9,547 nucleotides of DNA from Ktedonobacter sp. (lineage in GTDB: Bacteria; Chloroflexota; Ktedonobacteria; Ktedonobacterales; Ktedonobacteraceae): assembly GCA_003450555.1 (NCBI GenBank), contig DMFQ01000112.1:1-9547 (forward strand). The letters are read 5' to 3'. The notes below the pieces were generated by a model. The model did not search any database. It was not told the DNA's origin and saw only the letters and a program-made list of their open reading frames with translations. The translations under genes were made by a program, and so were the position numbers. Each line of letters opens with the position of its first letter. Position 1 is the first letter of the stretch. Positions 1-5,281 of this stretch are shown piece by piece.

Positions 1-14
1 TGTTTCAAGTGTTT

Positions 15-59
15 CAGGTGTGTACAATCTTGTGGGTTTTCGTGATTGGTACATACCTG
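15..59 (-). terminator. Imperfect stem-loop just downstream of the dehydrogenase gene
   Basis: An inverted repeat pairs 15-29 with 44-59 around a loop of about 14 bases, with one bulged G and one mismatch that becomes a G-U pair in RNA. It lies 5 bases past the dehydrogenase stop codon on the minus strand. No T-run follows in the direction of transcription, so it may be a weak or factor-assisted terminator, or a 3' mRNA-stabilising hairpin, rather than a classic intrinsic terminator. Confidence 0.4.
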
Positions 60-64
60 TATTA

Positions 65-1234
65 TCATGAAAGGGCCACTGTTCTTGTTTCTGTTACGTG
101 CATATCGTAACGAGCAAGCTCTTTGAAGAACGGCTGGACAGGGACACATAGTTCTGGGCCGAAGGCGCCACGGCGGGTGATCTCGCCATTTGCTACCATA
201 TGTCCGGCAATGGCAAGGGGGGTACCGGTATCGAGAGCGCCTGCGCCAATGCCCCAACGGCGATAGGGCAAGACGACGACCTGGTTGGCAATCTCCACGC
301 GTTGTCCTTGGGACTCCCCGGCAACCACGACACGTAACACATCGCAATCGCGCGGCTCAACATCTTCAACGGGAGCCATCTCAAGAAGCCTGGTCAGGAC
401 CTCTCGAGGTGAAACCTTCACGCCTCGTATATTGATTGGCTCGTCACTGCCAAAACCTATATCTACCAGGAATTTGAGTTTCGTTAAAAAATCGCTGGGA
501 AAGGCAATTTTGAAGGATACATAGCGGATGCCCTTGGCGCGGAACGATATTGGAAAGCTGGCACATTCCGAATGCAGCGAATAGATCGCGGTGGCACGCC
601 CCACAGGCAGCGGGAAGATCAGTTCCTCCTGGCCTGACAACGGTTGCTGAGGGTGCCAGGTACCATCCTGAAAGACTTGTGGTGGCTTCGTACATTCATC
701 CAGGATGGTGCGAATGGAATAGGGTGGCACGAGAGGCGCTGTTGATGGTGTCTCATCACTACAACCAAGTTGCACCTTGATGCTGTCAACGCGGTCCAGC
801 TTATCAACGGCAGCACGAGCAAGGAGGTTGGTGATGCCAGGAGTTCCTCCCATACCCAATATGGCAGTAATACCGGCAGCCTCAGCCTCAGCACTCATGT
901 CCATCAACTTACGCGTCATATGGAAAAGCCCACCGAGGTCGGCGTAATGGACTTTCTCTTGAATGCAGGCCTTGAGGACAGGTAGATTAAAGACGTAATC
1001 AACAGCACTCAATACGACATCGGCACCACGCACGAGGTTGGATAAACGCTCAGCGTTGTTGACATCGATCTGTCTGACCTGAATCTTACTGCTATTGAGG
1101 GCTGCAGCGACCTCGCAGGCACGTTGTTCGTTATAATCCGCGATAGTAACCTGGTCGACATCTTCATATTCGGTCAAGGCGCGAACGGTGACACGCCCCA
1201 TTGCGCCTGCGCCACCAAGAACGATTATATGCAT
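65..1234 (-). CDS. Lysine 6-dehydrogenase / saccharopine dehydrogenase-like NAD-dependent enzyme
   Basis: A 389-residue protein. It starts with a Rossmann dinucleotide fold: beta strand MHIIVLG, then GGAGAMG at residues 7-13, and an acidic residue (Asp33) at the end of the second strand, which favours NAD over NADP. From memory it matches Geobacillus-type L-lysine 6-dehydrogenase in length and along its whole course, including an ADLGG segment near residue 98, a GMGGTPG turn near 127, and C-terminal DVLRVVV and ITRRGAFGPE motifs. That enzyme oxidises L-lysine at the epsilon carbon to give piperideine-6-carboxylate in the cytoplasm. The start has a good ribosome site (AGGGGAG, about 8 bases upstream) and lies 19 bases after the aminotransferase stop, so the two are co-transcribed. 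Saccharopine reductase or a carboxyspermidine-type dehydrogenase are alternatives, because this fold is shared. Family call is firm; substrate is inferred. Confidence 0.85.
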   Translation of the reverse strand: MHIIVLGGAGAMGRVTVRALTEYEDVDQVTIADYNEQRACEVAAALNSSKIQVRQIDVNNAERLSNLVRGADVVLSAVDYVFNLPVLKACIQEKVHYADLGGLFHMTRKLMDMSAEAEAAGITAILGMGGTPGITNLLARAAVDKLDRVDSIKVQLGCSDETPSTAPLVPPYSIRTILDECTKPPQVFQDGTWHPQQPLSGQEELIFPLPVGRATAIYSLHSECASFPISFRAKGIRYVSFKIAFPSDFLTKLKFLVDIGFGSDEPINIRGVKVSPREVLTRLLEMAPVEDVEPRDCDVLRVVVAGESQGQRVEIANQVVVLPYRRWGIGAGALDTGTPLAIAGHMVANGEITRRGAFGPELCVPVQPFFKELARYDMHVTETRTVALS

Positions 1235-1253
1235 AAAACCGCTCCCCTGTTTG

Positions 1254-2687
1254 TTATGCTACTGCCGTATTACTATCAACTGTTTCCGTTATCGTGGGCA
1301 CCGGCTCACTCTTTACAGAAAGACCGGGTCCCGATACAGTGGCATGCAGCTCCTGAAGTGTATCCTCTAAGCGATTCAGAATTGTATCGATTTCTTCACG
1401 AGTAATAACCAGAGGAGGCTCGACGCGAATGACGCGCGAGTTATTGAGCGTACCGGATATGAGAACGCCACGTTTGAAGAGACCTGATGCGACAGCATAG
1501 CCAATGTCATCATTGACAAAGTGCTGACCAATCAAGAGTCCCTTACCTGTGATATTTGTATACACATCGCTATGGCGGCTGGCAATCTCTTGCAACTGTT
1601 TGATAAAGTATGCACCCTTTTCAGCAGCCTGCTCAGGAATGCGCTCCTCAAGGGTGACATTAATAGCGGCAATGGCAGCAGCACAAGCGAGAGGATTACC
1701 ACCGGTGGTAGAGGTATGGATGAAAGGATTGCTGTTCATGACGCTCCATATTTTCGGAGTGGACATGAAGGCTCCGATGGGCATTACACCGCCGCCAAGG
1801 GCCTTAGCTGACGTGATAATATCGGGTGCAACATCCCAATGCTCGACTCCCCAGAGTTTACCAGTTCGCCCCATACCTGTCTGAACCTCGTCAGCGATAA
1901 GCAGTACCTCATATTCATCACAAAGCTGGCGAAGGCGAGGCCAGAAATCATCTGGAGGAACGATGGCGCCCGCCTCACCCTGTACAGGTTCCATTATTAC
2001 GGCGGCAATATCGTTACCGACTTCACGAGCTATACGTAACTGTTGCTCAACAGCATCAGCATCGCCAAATGGCACATGAAACACATTGTTGTACAGAGGC
2101 ATAGCGGGGTGTCGGAAGATAGCTTTACCGGTGAGAGCTAAAGAGCCGGTTGTTTTACCGTGGAAACCGCGCACAGAGGCAATGAAACCGCTCTTACGAG
2201 TATAGAGTTTGGCAAGTTTCATGGCGCCTTCAACGGCTTCGGTGCCACTACCGACAAAGAAACTATATTGAATGTCACCTGGAGTAATTTCGGCCATTAA
2301 GTGAGCGAGCATGCCACGCAGAGGATCTAGGAGTTCCTGGGTAGGAAGCGGGCTCTTCTGCAATTGTGCTTGAACGGCCCCCACGACTTTGGGATGGGCC
2401 CAACCGAGGTTGAACAAGCCAAACCCACCGAGACAGTCTATGTATTCGCGGCCTAGCACATCCTTGAAGGTTGCACCACGCCCCGTCCATTCGACTGCCG
2501 CAAAGTCACCTGCTTCAGCGACTGATTTACGATACTCGATAAAGCCACTGTTGTAGTACCTGGCAAAGTTGCTGACGGTGGTCTCGATTAGCCACTCGGC
2601 TTCGCTTTTGCCCAGTTCCTGCTTCTGTACAATGCCGAGGTATCGCTTGGAATCGTTGAGGGCCTTGAGTAATCCGTCGGTACTCAT
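1254..2687 (-). CDS. patA: Class III PLP aminotransferase, putrescine aminotransferase (PatA/YgjG)-like
   Basis: A 477-residue, fold-type I, PLP-dependent omega-aminotransferase. It resembles E. coli putrescine aminotransferase along almost its full length: FIEYRKSV near the N-terminus, IDCLGGFGLFN, the phosphate-binding SGTE, GFHGKT, IADEVQTGMGRTGK with the pyridine-N-binding Asp near residue 266, and the Schiff-base Lys near residue 295 in SAKALGGGVMPIGA. The C-terminal RVEPPL segment is also present. PatA moves the terminal amino group of putrescine or cadaverine to 2-oxoglutarate. A Ser/Thr/Val-rich tail of about 28 residues follows the usual end. The start at 2687 is chosen because AGAAAGG lies 6 bases upstream; an in-frame ATG at 2759 has no ribosome site. 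It is first in a two-gene unit with the dehydrogenase. Lysine or ornithine as substrate cannot be excluded. Confidence 0.88.
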   Translation of the reverse strand: MSTDGLLKALNDSKRYLGIVQKQELGKSEAEWLIETTVSNFARYYNSGFIEYRKSVAEAGDFAAVEWTGRGATFKDVLGREYIDCLGGFGLFNLGWAHPKVVGAVQAQLQKSPLPTQELLDPLRGMLAHLMAEITPGDIQYSFFVGSGTEAVEGAMKLAKLYTRKSGFIASVRGFHGKTTGSLALTGKAIFRHPAMPLYNNVFHVPFGDADAVEQQLRIAREVGNDIAAVIMEPVQGEAGAIVPPDDFWPRLRQLCDEYEVLLIADEVQTGMGRTGKLWGVEHWDVAPDIITSAKALGGGVMPIGAFMSTPKIWSVMNSNPFIHTSTTGGNPLACAAAIAAINVTLEERIPEQAAEKGAYFIKQLQEIASRHSDVYTNITGKGLLIGQHFVNDDIGYAVASGLFKRGVLISGTLNNSRVIRVEPPLVITREEIDTILNRLEDTLQELHATVSGPGLSVKSEPVPTITETVDSNTAVA

Positions 2688-2758
2688 AAAAAACCTTTCT
2701 GATAATGCAGAATAATTAAAAACATCCCACACCAGCCTGCCTACCGGATAAGCATTCA

Positions 2759-2775
2759 TCGGTAACTTTTACCGA
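2759..2775. promoter_or_regulatory. Palindrome, proximal copy of a possible operator (GGTAA-N3-TTACC)
   Basis: TCGGTAA-CTT-TTACCGA is a perfect palindrome with 7-bp arms, 72 bases upstream of the aminotransferase start. Its 13-bp core has the same design as the copy at 2867-2879. The centre-to-centre distance is 106 bp, close to ten helical turns, as expected for two sites bound on one DNA face by a repressor or a feast/famine-type regulator. The binding protein is unknown and not encoded here. Confidence 0.5.
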
Positions 2776-2818
2776 TTCTGCAATTCTATTGATGCGATGC
2801 TTGTGGGTGCATGCTGAC

Positions 2819-2834
2819 CTATCCCAAGAGATAG
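2819..2834. repeat. Small inverted repeat between the two palindromes
   Basis: CTATC-CCAAGA-GATAG has 5-bp perfect arms and lies between the two GGTAA/TTACC palindromes. It could be a weak hairpin of the aminotransferase leader. Arms this short can occur by chance. Confidence 0.2.
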
Positions 2835-2866
2835 CCGCTTTGAAAAACTGAGGAAGCTTGCTATGA

Positions 2867-2879
2867 GGTAAAATTTACC
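2867..2879. promoter_or_regulatory. Palindrome, distal copy of a possible operator (GGTAA-N3-TTACC)
   Basis: GGTAAAATTTACC is palindromic, with 6-bp arms and one central base. It shares GGTAA and TTACC half-sites with the palindrome at 2761-2773 at identical spacing. It lies about 180 bases upstream of the aminotransferase start. A third, looser pair (GGTA and TTACC, 3059-3073) with a wider spacer lies further upstream and is probably unrelated. Confidence 0.45.
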
Positions 2880-2982
2880 AAATCAAAAGAAAGCTTCATA
2901 AACGACGAGAAAACCGCACGAAGTGAAGGGTGAAAGAGTCTAGTCCGGATTATGAGATCCAGACGCGAGAGGAAGAGGAGCC

Positions 2983-3078
2983 TCAGGGGTAGCAAGTAGA
3001 CAGGTGGTAGCCACGAAATACATAGAATTTCGGTATGTAGCGTCCGCGTTTTTTACCTGGTATGTCTGTTACCTTCAT
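2983..3078 (-). CDS. Possible 31-residue leader ORF upstream of the aminotransferase
   Basis: ATG at 3078 opens a 31-codon frame ending in TGA at 2983-2985. The product begins MKVTDIPGKKRGRY and is basic (Lys2, 9, 10, 17; Arg11, 13, 22). It lies within the predicted leader transcript, about 50 bases after the likely transcription start. No good ribosome site precedes the ATG and I recognise no family. It could be a lysine/arginine-rich leader peptide or chance; chance is more likely. Confidence 0.15.
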   Translation of the reverse strand: MKVTDIPGKKRGRYIPKFYVFRGYHLSTCYP

Positions 3079-3104
3079 GGGAACACCATGCATTTCGGCA
3101 TTGA

Positions 3105-3134
3105 ATTATATGATTGAAACAATTTACGTGTACA
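3105..3134 (-). promoter_or_regulatory. Candidate sigma70 promoter P2 for the aminotransferase unit
   Basis: Read on the minus strand: perfect -10 TATAAT (3110-3105) with a 4-of-6 -35 TGTACA (3134-3129), spacer 18. The predicted start is near 3098, about 410 bases upstream of the aminotransferase ATG. It sits in tandem with P1, whose -10 overlaps the P2 -35 by one base. Confidence 0.4.
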
Positions 3135-3163
3135 GTATAGCTTATGGAGTAGCAATAAAGCAA
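3134..3163 (-). promoter_or_regulatory. Candidate sigma70 promoter P1 for the aminotransferase unit
   Basis: Read on the minus strand: -35 TTGCTT (3163-3158), spacer 18, -10 TATACT (3139-3134). The -10 hexamer is the same as in both promoters of the 7174-7248 divergent region. It is placed just after the terminator-like hairpin that ends the transporter operon, as expected for an independent unit. Confidence 0.45.
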
Positions 3164-3204
3164 GCATAATTGGGATATTGAGCATTGCGAAGCTGGCAGT
3201 TAAG

Positions 3205-3232
3205 GAGGAGACGCAATCTTTTTGCGCTCCTC
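3205..3232 (-). terminator. Strong hairpin ending the ABC transporter operon
   Basis: GAGGAG-A-CGCAA, a 5-base loop, then TTGCG-CTCCTC give an 11-bp stem with one bulged A, starting 26 bases after the permease stop. An outer 7-bp pair, AGCATTG (3181-3187) with CAATGCT (3241-3247), encloses it. No T-run follows on the minus strand, so this may be a 3' stabiliser or factor-dependent stop. Confidence 0.45.
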
Positions 3233-3258
3233 TCAATGTCCAATGCTATTTTCTCTCT

Positions 3259-4128
3259 TTAATAGGCTAATGCCATACGGGCTTCAAGATAGCGGGCTAA
3301 TAGGGCGAGAGGGTAGCAGATAGCAAGAAAGATGAGTGCGCCAAAGATGTACACGAAGAGTTGCTTGTTTGGTTCGGATGACAAGGGGCTGGCAAGTGCG
3401 GTAGTCAATTGTTGCAGTTCGATTACACCGCCGATGGTAGAAAGCAGGGCGCTATCCTGTACGAGGGTAATGAAATAGTTAGTGAATGGAGGAATAGTAA
3501 TACGGAATGCCTGGGGCAGAACGATACGACGAAGTCCCTGGCCAGAGTTGAGGCCCAGGCTTAAGGCAGCCTCAGTCTGTCCTCTTGGTACGGATTCTAT
3601 GCCTGTGCGGAAGACTTCAGTCAGATAAGCGCCGTAGTTAAAACTCAAGCCGAGTATGCCATAGAAAGCAGCATTAAAGATAAACTCACTCGGCACAAGA
3701 CTGTTACTTTGCAGGACAGTCATAAACTGGTACGCAATATCATGGGGATTAAAGCCGACTTGCACAAGTAGAGCGCTTATGCCGAAGCCCCATAGAAACA
3801 GTTGTACAAGAATGGGTGTGCCACGAATGACCTCGACATACACCGCGGCGATCCAACGAAATACGGCGAAACGCGAGAGGCGGCCCATTGCACCTATAAA
3901 ACCAAAGGCGGCCGCCAGTACCATACTGATTAACGAAATTACAATTGTTGCGCCGGCTCCTTGCAACAGAGTGGGAAAATCGATGATGATTATATCGCGA
4001 TTTGAGTAAAGATAGAGGGCAAAGCCTGCTAAGAACGCGACCAGTAACAGGTAAAAAAGATAGTCCAACAGGACAAGCCAACTCTGTGCCTTTGATTTAG
4101 ATTCTGCACGATTAAATGTCTGCTGCAT
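3259..4128 (-). CDS. Polar amino acid ABC transporter permease (HisM/GlnP family), second subunit
   Basis: A 289-residue inner-membrane protein. After a basic N-terminus there is one extra hydrophobic segment (about residues 17-41), then the usual family core: GAGATIVISLISMV opening the transport domain, VEVIRGTPILVQ near 98-109, and the EAA loop at 186-207 (EAALSLGLNSGQ then RIVLPQA) that docks on the ATPase. It ends in a hydrophobic helix and a short polar tail. With the neighbouring permease it would form a heterodimeric channel for amino acid import. The start at 4128 is preferred over an upstream GTG at 4134, because AAGGAG (4139-4134) overlaps that GTG and sits 5 bases before the ATG. 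It begins 24 bases after the other permease stop, so translation is probably linked. It is the last gene of the transporter operon. Confidence 0.92.
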   Translation of the reverse strand: MQQTFNRAESKSKAQSWLVLLDYLFYLLLVAFLAGFALYLYSNRDIIIIDFPTLLQGAGATIVISLISMVLAAAFGFIGAMGRLSRFAVFRWIAAVYVEVIRGTPILVQLFLWGFGISALLVQVGFNPHDIAYQFMTVLQSNSLVPSEFIFNAAFYGILGLSFNYGAYLTEVFRTGIESVPRGQTEAALSLGLNSGQGLRRIVLPQAFRITIPPFTNYFITLVQDSALLSTIGGVIELQQLTTALASPLSSEPNKQLFVYIFGALIFLAICYPLALLARYLEARMALAY

Positions 4129-4152
4129 AACCACTCCTTCCGACTTCTCTTG

Positions 4153-4839
4153 CTACAGGGCTGCGCGCAATTTTTGTTCATACCATCTTGCCACATACGA
4201 GGTAGGCAAGCTCAGAGCCAGATACAAGGCCATCGCAAGCATAAAGAGGGGAATGGGATTACTGCCATTATGTACACGCCAGAAATCAAGTTTGGACGTG
4301 AGTTCGGTACCAGCGATAACACTAACAACAGCAGAGTCTTTGAGCATATAAATGAGATCATTGACGAATGGGGGTATCATGAGTGGAATTGCCTGAGGGA
4401 GTACAATACGAAAGAAGTTTTGACCCGATGACAGGCCGAGCGAGAGGGCTGCTTCTGTCTGGCCACGCTCAACTGAAAGAAAACCCGCGCGGAAGACCTC
4501 AGCTTCGTAAGCAGCATAGTTAATGGTTAATGTAGCAATGCCGGCCACCCAGGCATTATCATATTGAGCGAGATTAAGCGCTGGAAAGTTGATATCTAGA
4601 TCAAACAAAAGAGCGCTCAAACCATAATAGATAAGGAATATCTGGGCGATCATAGGGGTACTGCGTATTACTTCGATATAAATACGAGCCGGTGCCTTCA
4701 GCCAAACAAAACGCGAACTGTCCATGAGGGCAAGAATGAGACCAAAGAGAAGGGCGAGAGAGAATGAGGAGACACAGTAAATGATGGTATTTTTTGTGCC
4801 TTCCAGGAAATCTGGTAGAGCCTGTTGGATAAGAGCCAT
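4153..4839 (-). CDS. Polar amino acid ABC transporter permease (HisM/GlnP family), first subunit
   Basis: A 228-residue inner-membrane permease of usual family length. It begins almost directly with the transport domain: FLEGTKNTIIYCVSS, a hydrophobic helix at about 21-40, IEVIRSTPMIAQ at about 55-66, a central helix near 98-112, and the EAA loop at 129-150 (EAALSLGLSSGQ, then RIVLPQA). The DSAVVSVI segment near residue 166 and a final hydrophobic helix are typical. It shares the ERGQTEAALSLGL-type loop with its partner permease, as heterodimer subunits often do. A moderate ribosome site (AAGGA) precedes the ATG. Its distance from the binding-protein gene is 442 bases today, but about 125 bases if the inserted micro-element is removed, which fits an ordinary operon. 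Confidence 0.92.
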   Translation of the reverse strand: MALIQQALPDFLEGTKNTIIYCVSSFSLALLFGLILALMDSSRFVWLKAPARIYIEVIRSTPMIAQIFLIYYGLSALLFDLDINFPALNLAQYDNAWVAGIATLTINYAAYEAEVFRAGFLSVERGQTEAALSLGLSSGQNFFRIVLPQAIPLMIPPFVNDLIYMLKDSAVVSVIAGTELTSKLDFWRVHNGSNPIPLFMLAMALYLALSLPTSYVARWYEQKLRAAL

Positions 4840-4887
4840 ATTCCCATCCTTTTTTGTTTAACGCTCAAGCGAGACGAGAGACTTGAC

Positions 4888-4930
4888 TAGCGGCAGTCAC
4901 CTTTACCAATCTTTGAGGAGACTGCCGCTA
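4888..4930 (-). promoter_or_regulatory. 11-bp perfect stem-loop between binding-protein and permease genes
   Basis: TAGCGGCAGTC (4888-4898) pairs perfectly with GACTGCCGCTA (4920-4930) around a 21-base loop. No T-run follows on either strand. Hairpins after the binding-protein gene are known in ABC importer operons, where they protect the upstream message and lower permease output relative to the binding protein. Before the insertion it would have lain about 35 bases after the binding-protein stop. That role is inferred. Confidence 0.5.
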
Positions 4931-4969
4931 AAAACTCAATGCTTAACGCTTTAAGATGGATTACCAGAA

Positions 4970-5017
4970 CGTTGCCAGAAGGTCCCTGTATTCGATACAT
5001 GGGGATGAATGGCAACG
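4970..5017 (+). repeat. Left-end hairpin of the IS605-type element, with outer stem
   Basis: The inner hairpin is CCC-TGTA, a TTCGA loop, TACA, unpaired T at 5000, then GGG (4984-5003). An outer 8-bp pair, CGTTGCCA (4970-4977) with TGGCAACG (5010-5017), encloses it. The AGAAG at 4977-4981 is repeated before the right-end hairpin and is a candidate guide sequence for cleavage-site pairing. Confidence 0.65.
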
Positions 5018-5021
5018 ACTC

Positions 5022-5057
5022 TTGACAAATGTACAGTTTAAGCTCAAAATCTGTACA
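5022..5057 (+). promoter_or_regulatory. Promoter-like site and inverted repeat before the tnpB remnant
   Basis: TTGACA (5022-5027), a 17-base spacer and CAAAAT (5045-5050) resemble a weak sigma70 promoter ending 6 bases before the ATG at 5057. TGTACAG (5030-5036) and CTGTACA (5051-5057) form a perfect 7-bp inverted repeat overlapping the start codon. No ribosome site is evident, so any product would come from a near-leaderless message. Confidence 0.35.
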
Positions 5058-5281
5058 TGCTTAAAACATTCAAGTATCGGATATTTCCGACCAAGAAACA
5101 ACTGAAAAACCTTGAAACAACCCTCGACGAATGCCGCTGGTTGTACAACCACTTGCTTGAAATGCGCAAAACCGCTTATGAGCAAGATCGTGACCTCAAT
5201 GCCTCTCTAAACATTTTGAGATTGGGATTACAATCTCTGGGCCTCGCCCTAGAAGCCCCTGCGTTCACGCATGGGGAGTAA
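5057..5281 (+). pseudogene. tnpB: TnpB (IS605 OrfB) internal-deletion remnant
   Basis: A 74-codon frame in which the TnpB N-terminus is joined in frame to its extreme C-terminus. Residues 1 to about 43 (MLKTFKYRIFPTKKQ, RWLYNHLLEMRKTAYEQ) match the family start. Residues from about 44 (DRDLNASLNILRLGLQSLG, then EAPAF and GE) match the last RuvC motif and tail. Intact TnpB is usually about 370-420 residues, so roughly 300 or more are missing, including the first RuvC acidic residues and the zinc finger. It cannot be an active nuclease. The last RuvC Asp survives. The frame is open across the joint, so a small protein could still be made, but no ribosome site supports this. The 3' part of tnpB plus the right end normally also encodes the guide RNA scaffold; here it is only partly kept. 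Confidence 0.85.
5251..5276 (+). repeat. Right-end hairpin of the IS605-type element
   Basis: AGAAG (5251-5255) is followed by CCCC-TGCG, loop TTCA, CGCA, unpaired T at 5272, and GGGG. It matches the left-end hairpin in design, with compensating base changes in the stem (GTA/TAC at left, GCG/CGC at right), so the structure rather than the bare sequence is conserved. It overlaps the last codons of the tnpB remnant, as is normal in this family. Confidence 0.7.

Larger units (their letters stand above)
2688..3258. other. Long non-coding gap between permease and aminotransferase genes
   Basis: About 570 bases without a convincing protein gene. On the minus strand it holds, in order of transcription, a terminator-like hairpin after the permease, two candidate sigma70 promoters, a possible 31-codon ORF, several small inverted repeats and two related GGTAA/TTACC palindromes before the aminotransferase. 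A transcript from the promoters would have a leader of about 420-440 bases. I looked for the lysine riboswitch pattern and did not find it. Confidence 0.6.

Noticed and set aside
1..20. GTTTCA direct repeat at the left edge as part of a repeat array
   Set aside because: Only two copies are visible, 9 bases apart, with no regular spacing beyond; no CRISPR array is supported.
2688..2759. Upstream in-frame ATG at 2759 giving a 501-residue aminotransferase
   Set aside because: No ribosome site precedes it, it abuts a palindrome, and the ATG at 2687 has AGAAAGG at 6 bases and matches the family start better.
2690..3100. Lysine riboswitch in the aminotransferase leader
   Set aside because: The segment has a GGCTATCTCTTGG stretch vaguely like the 3' end of that class, but the conserved AGAGGTGC-type core and the five-stem order were not found on either strand.
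4129..4134. GTG start at 4134 for the second permease
   Set aside because: The AAGGAG ribosome site overlaps this GTG, so translation must begin at the ATG at 4128.
4961..5185. Minus-strand 74-codon frame opposite the tnpB remnant
   Set aside because: It is antisense to recognisable TnpB sequence and element hairpins, and resembles nothing known.
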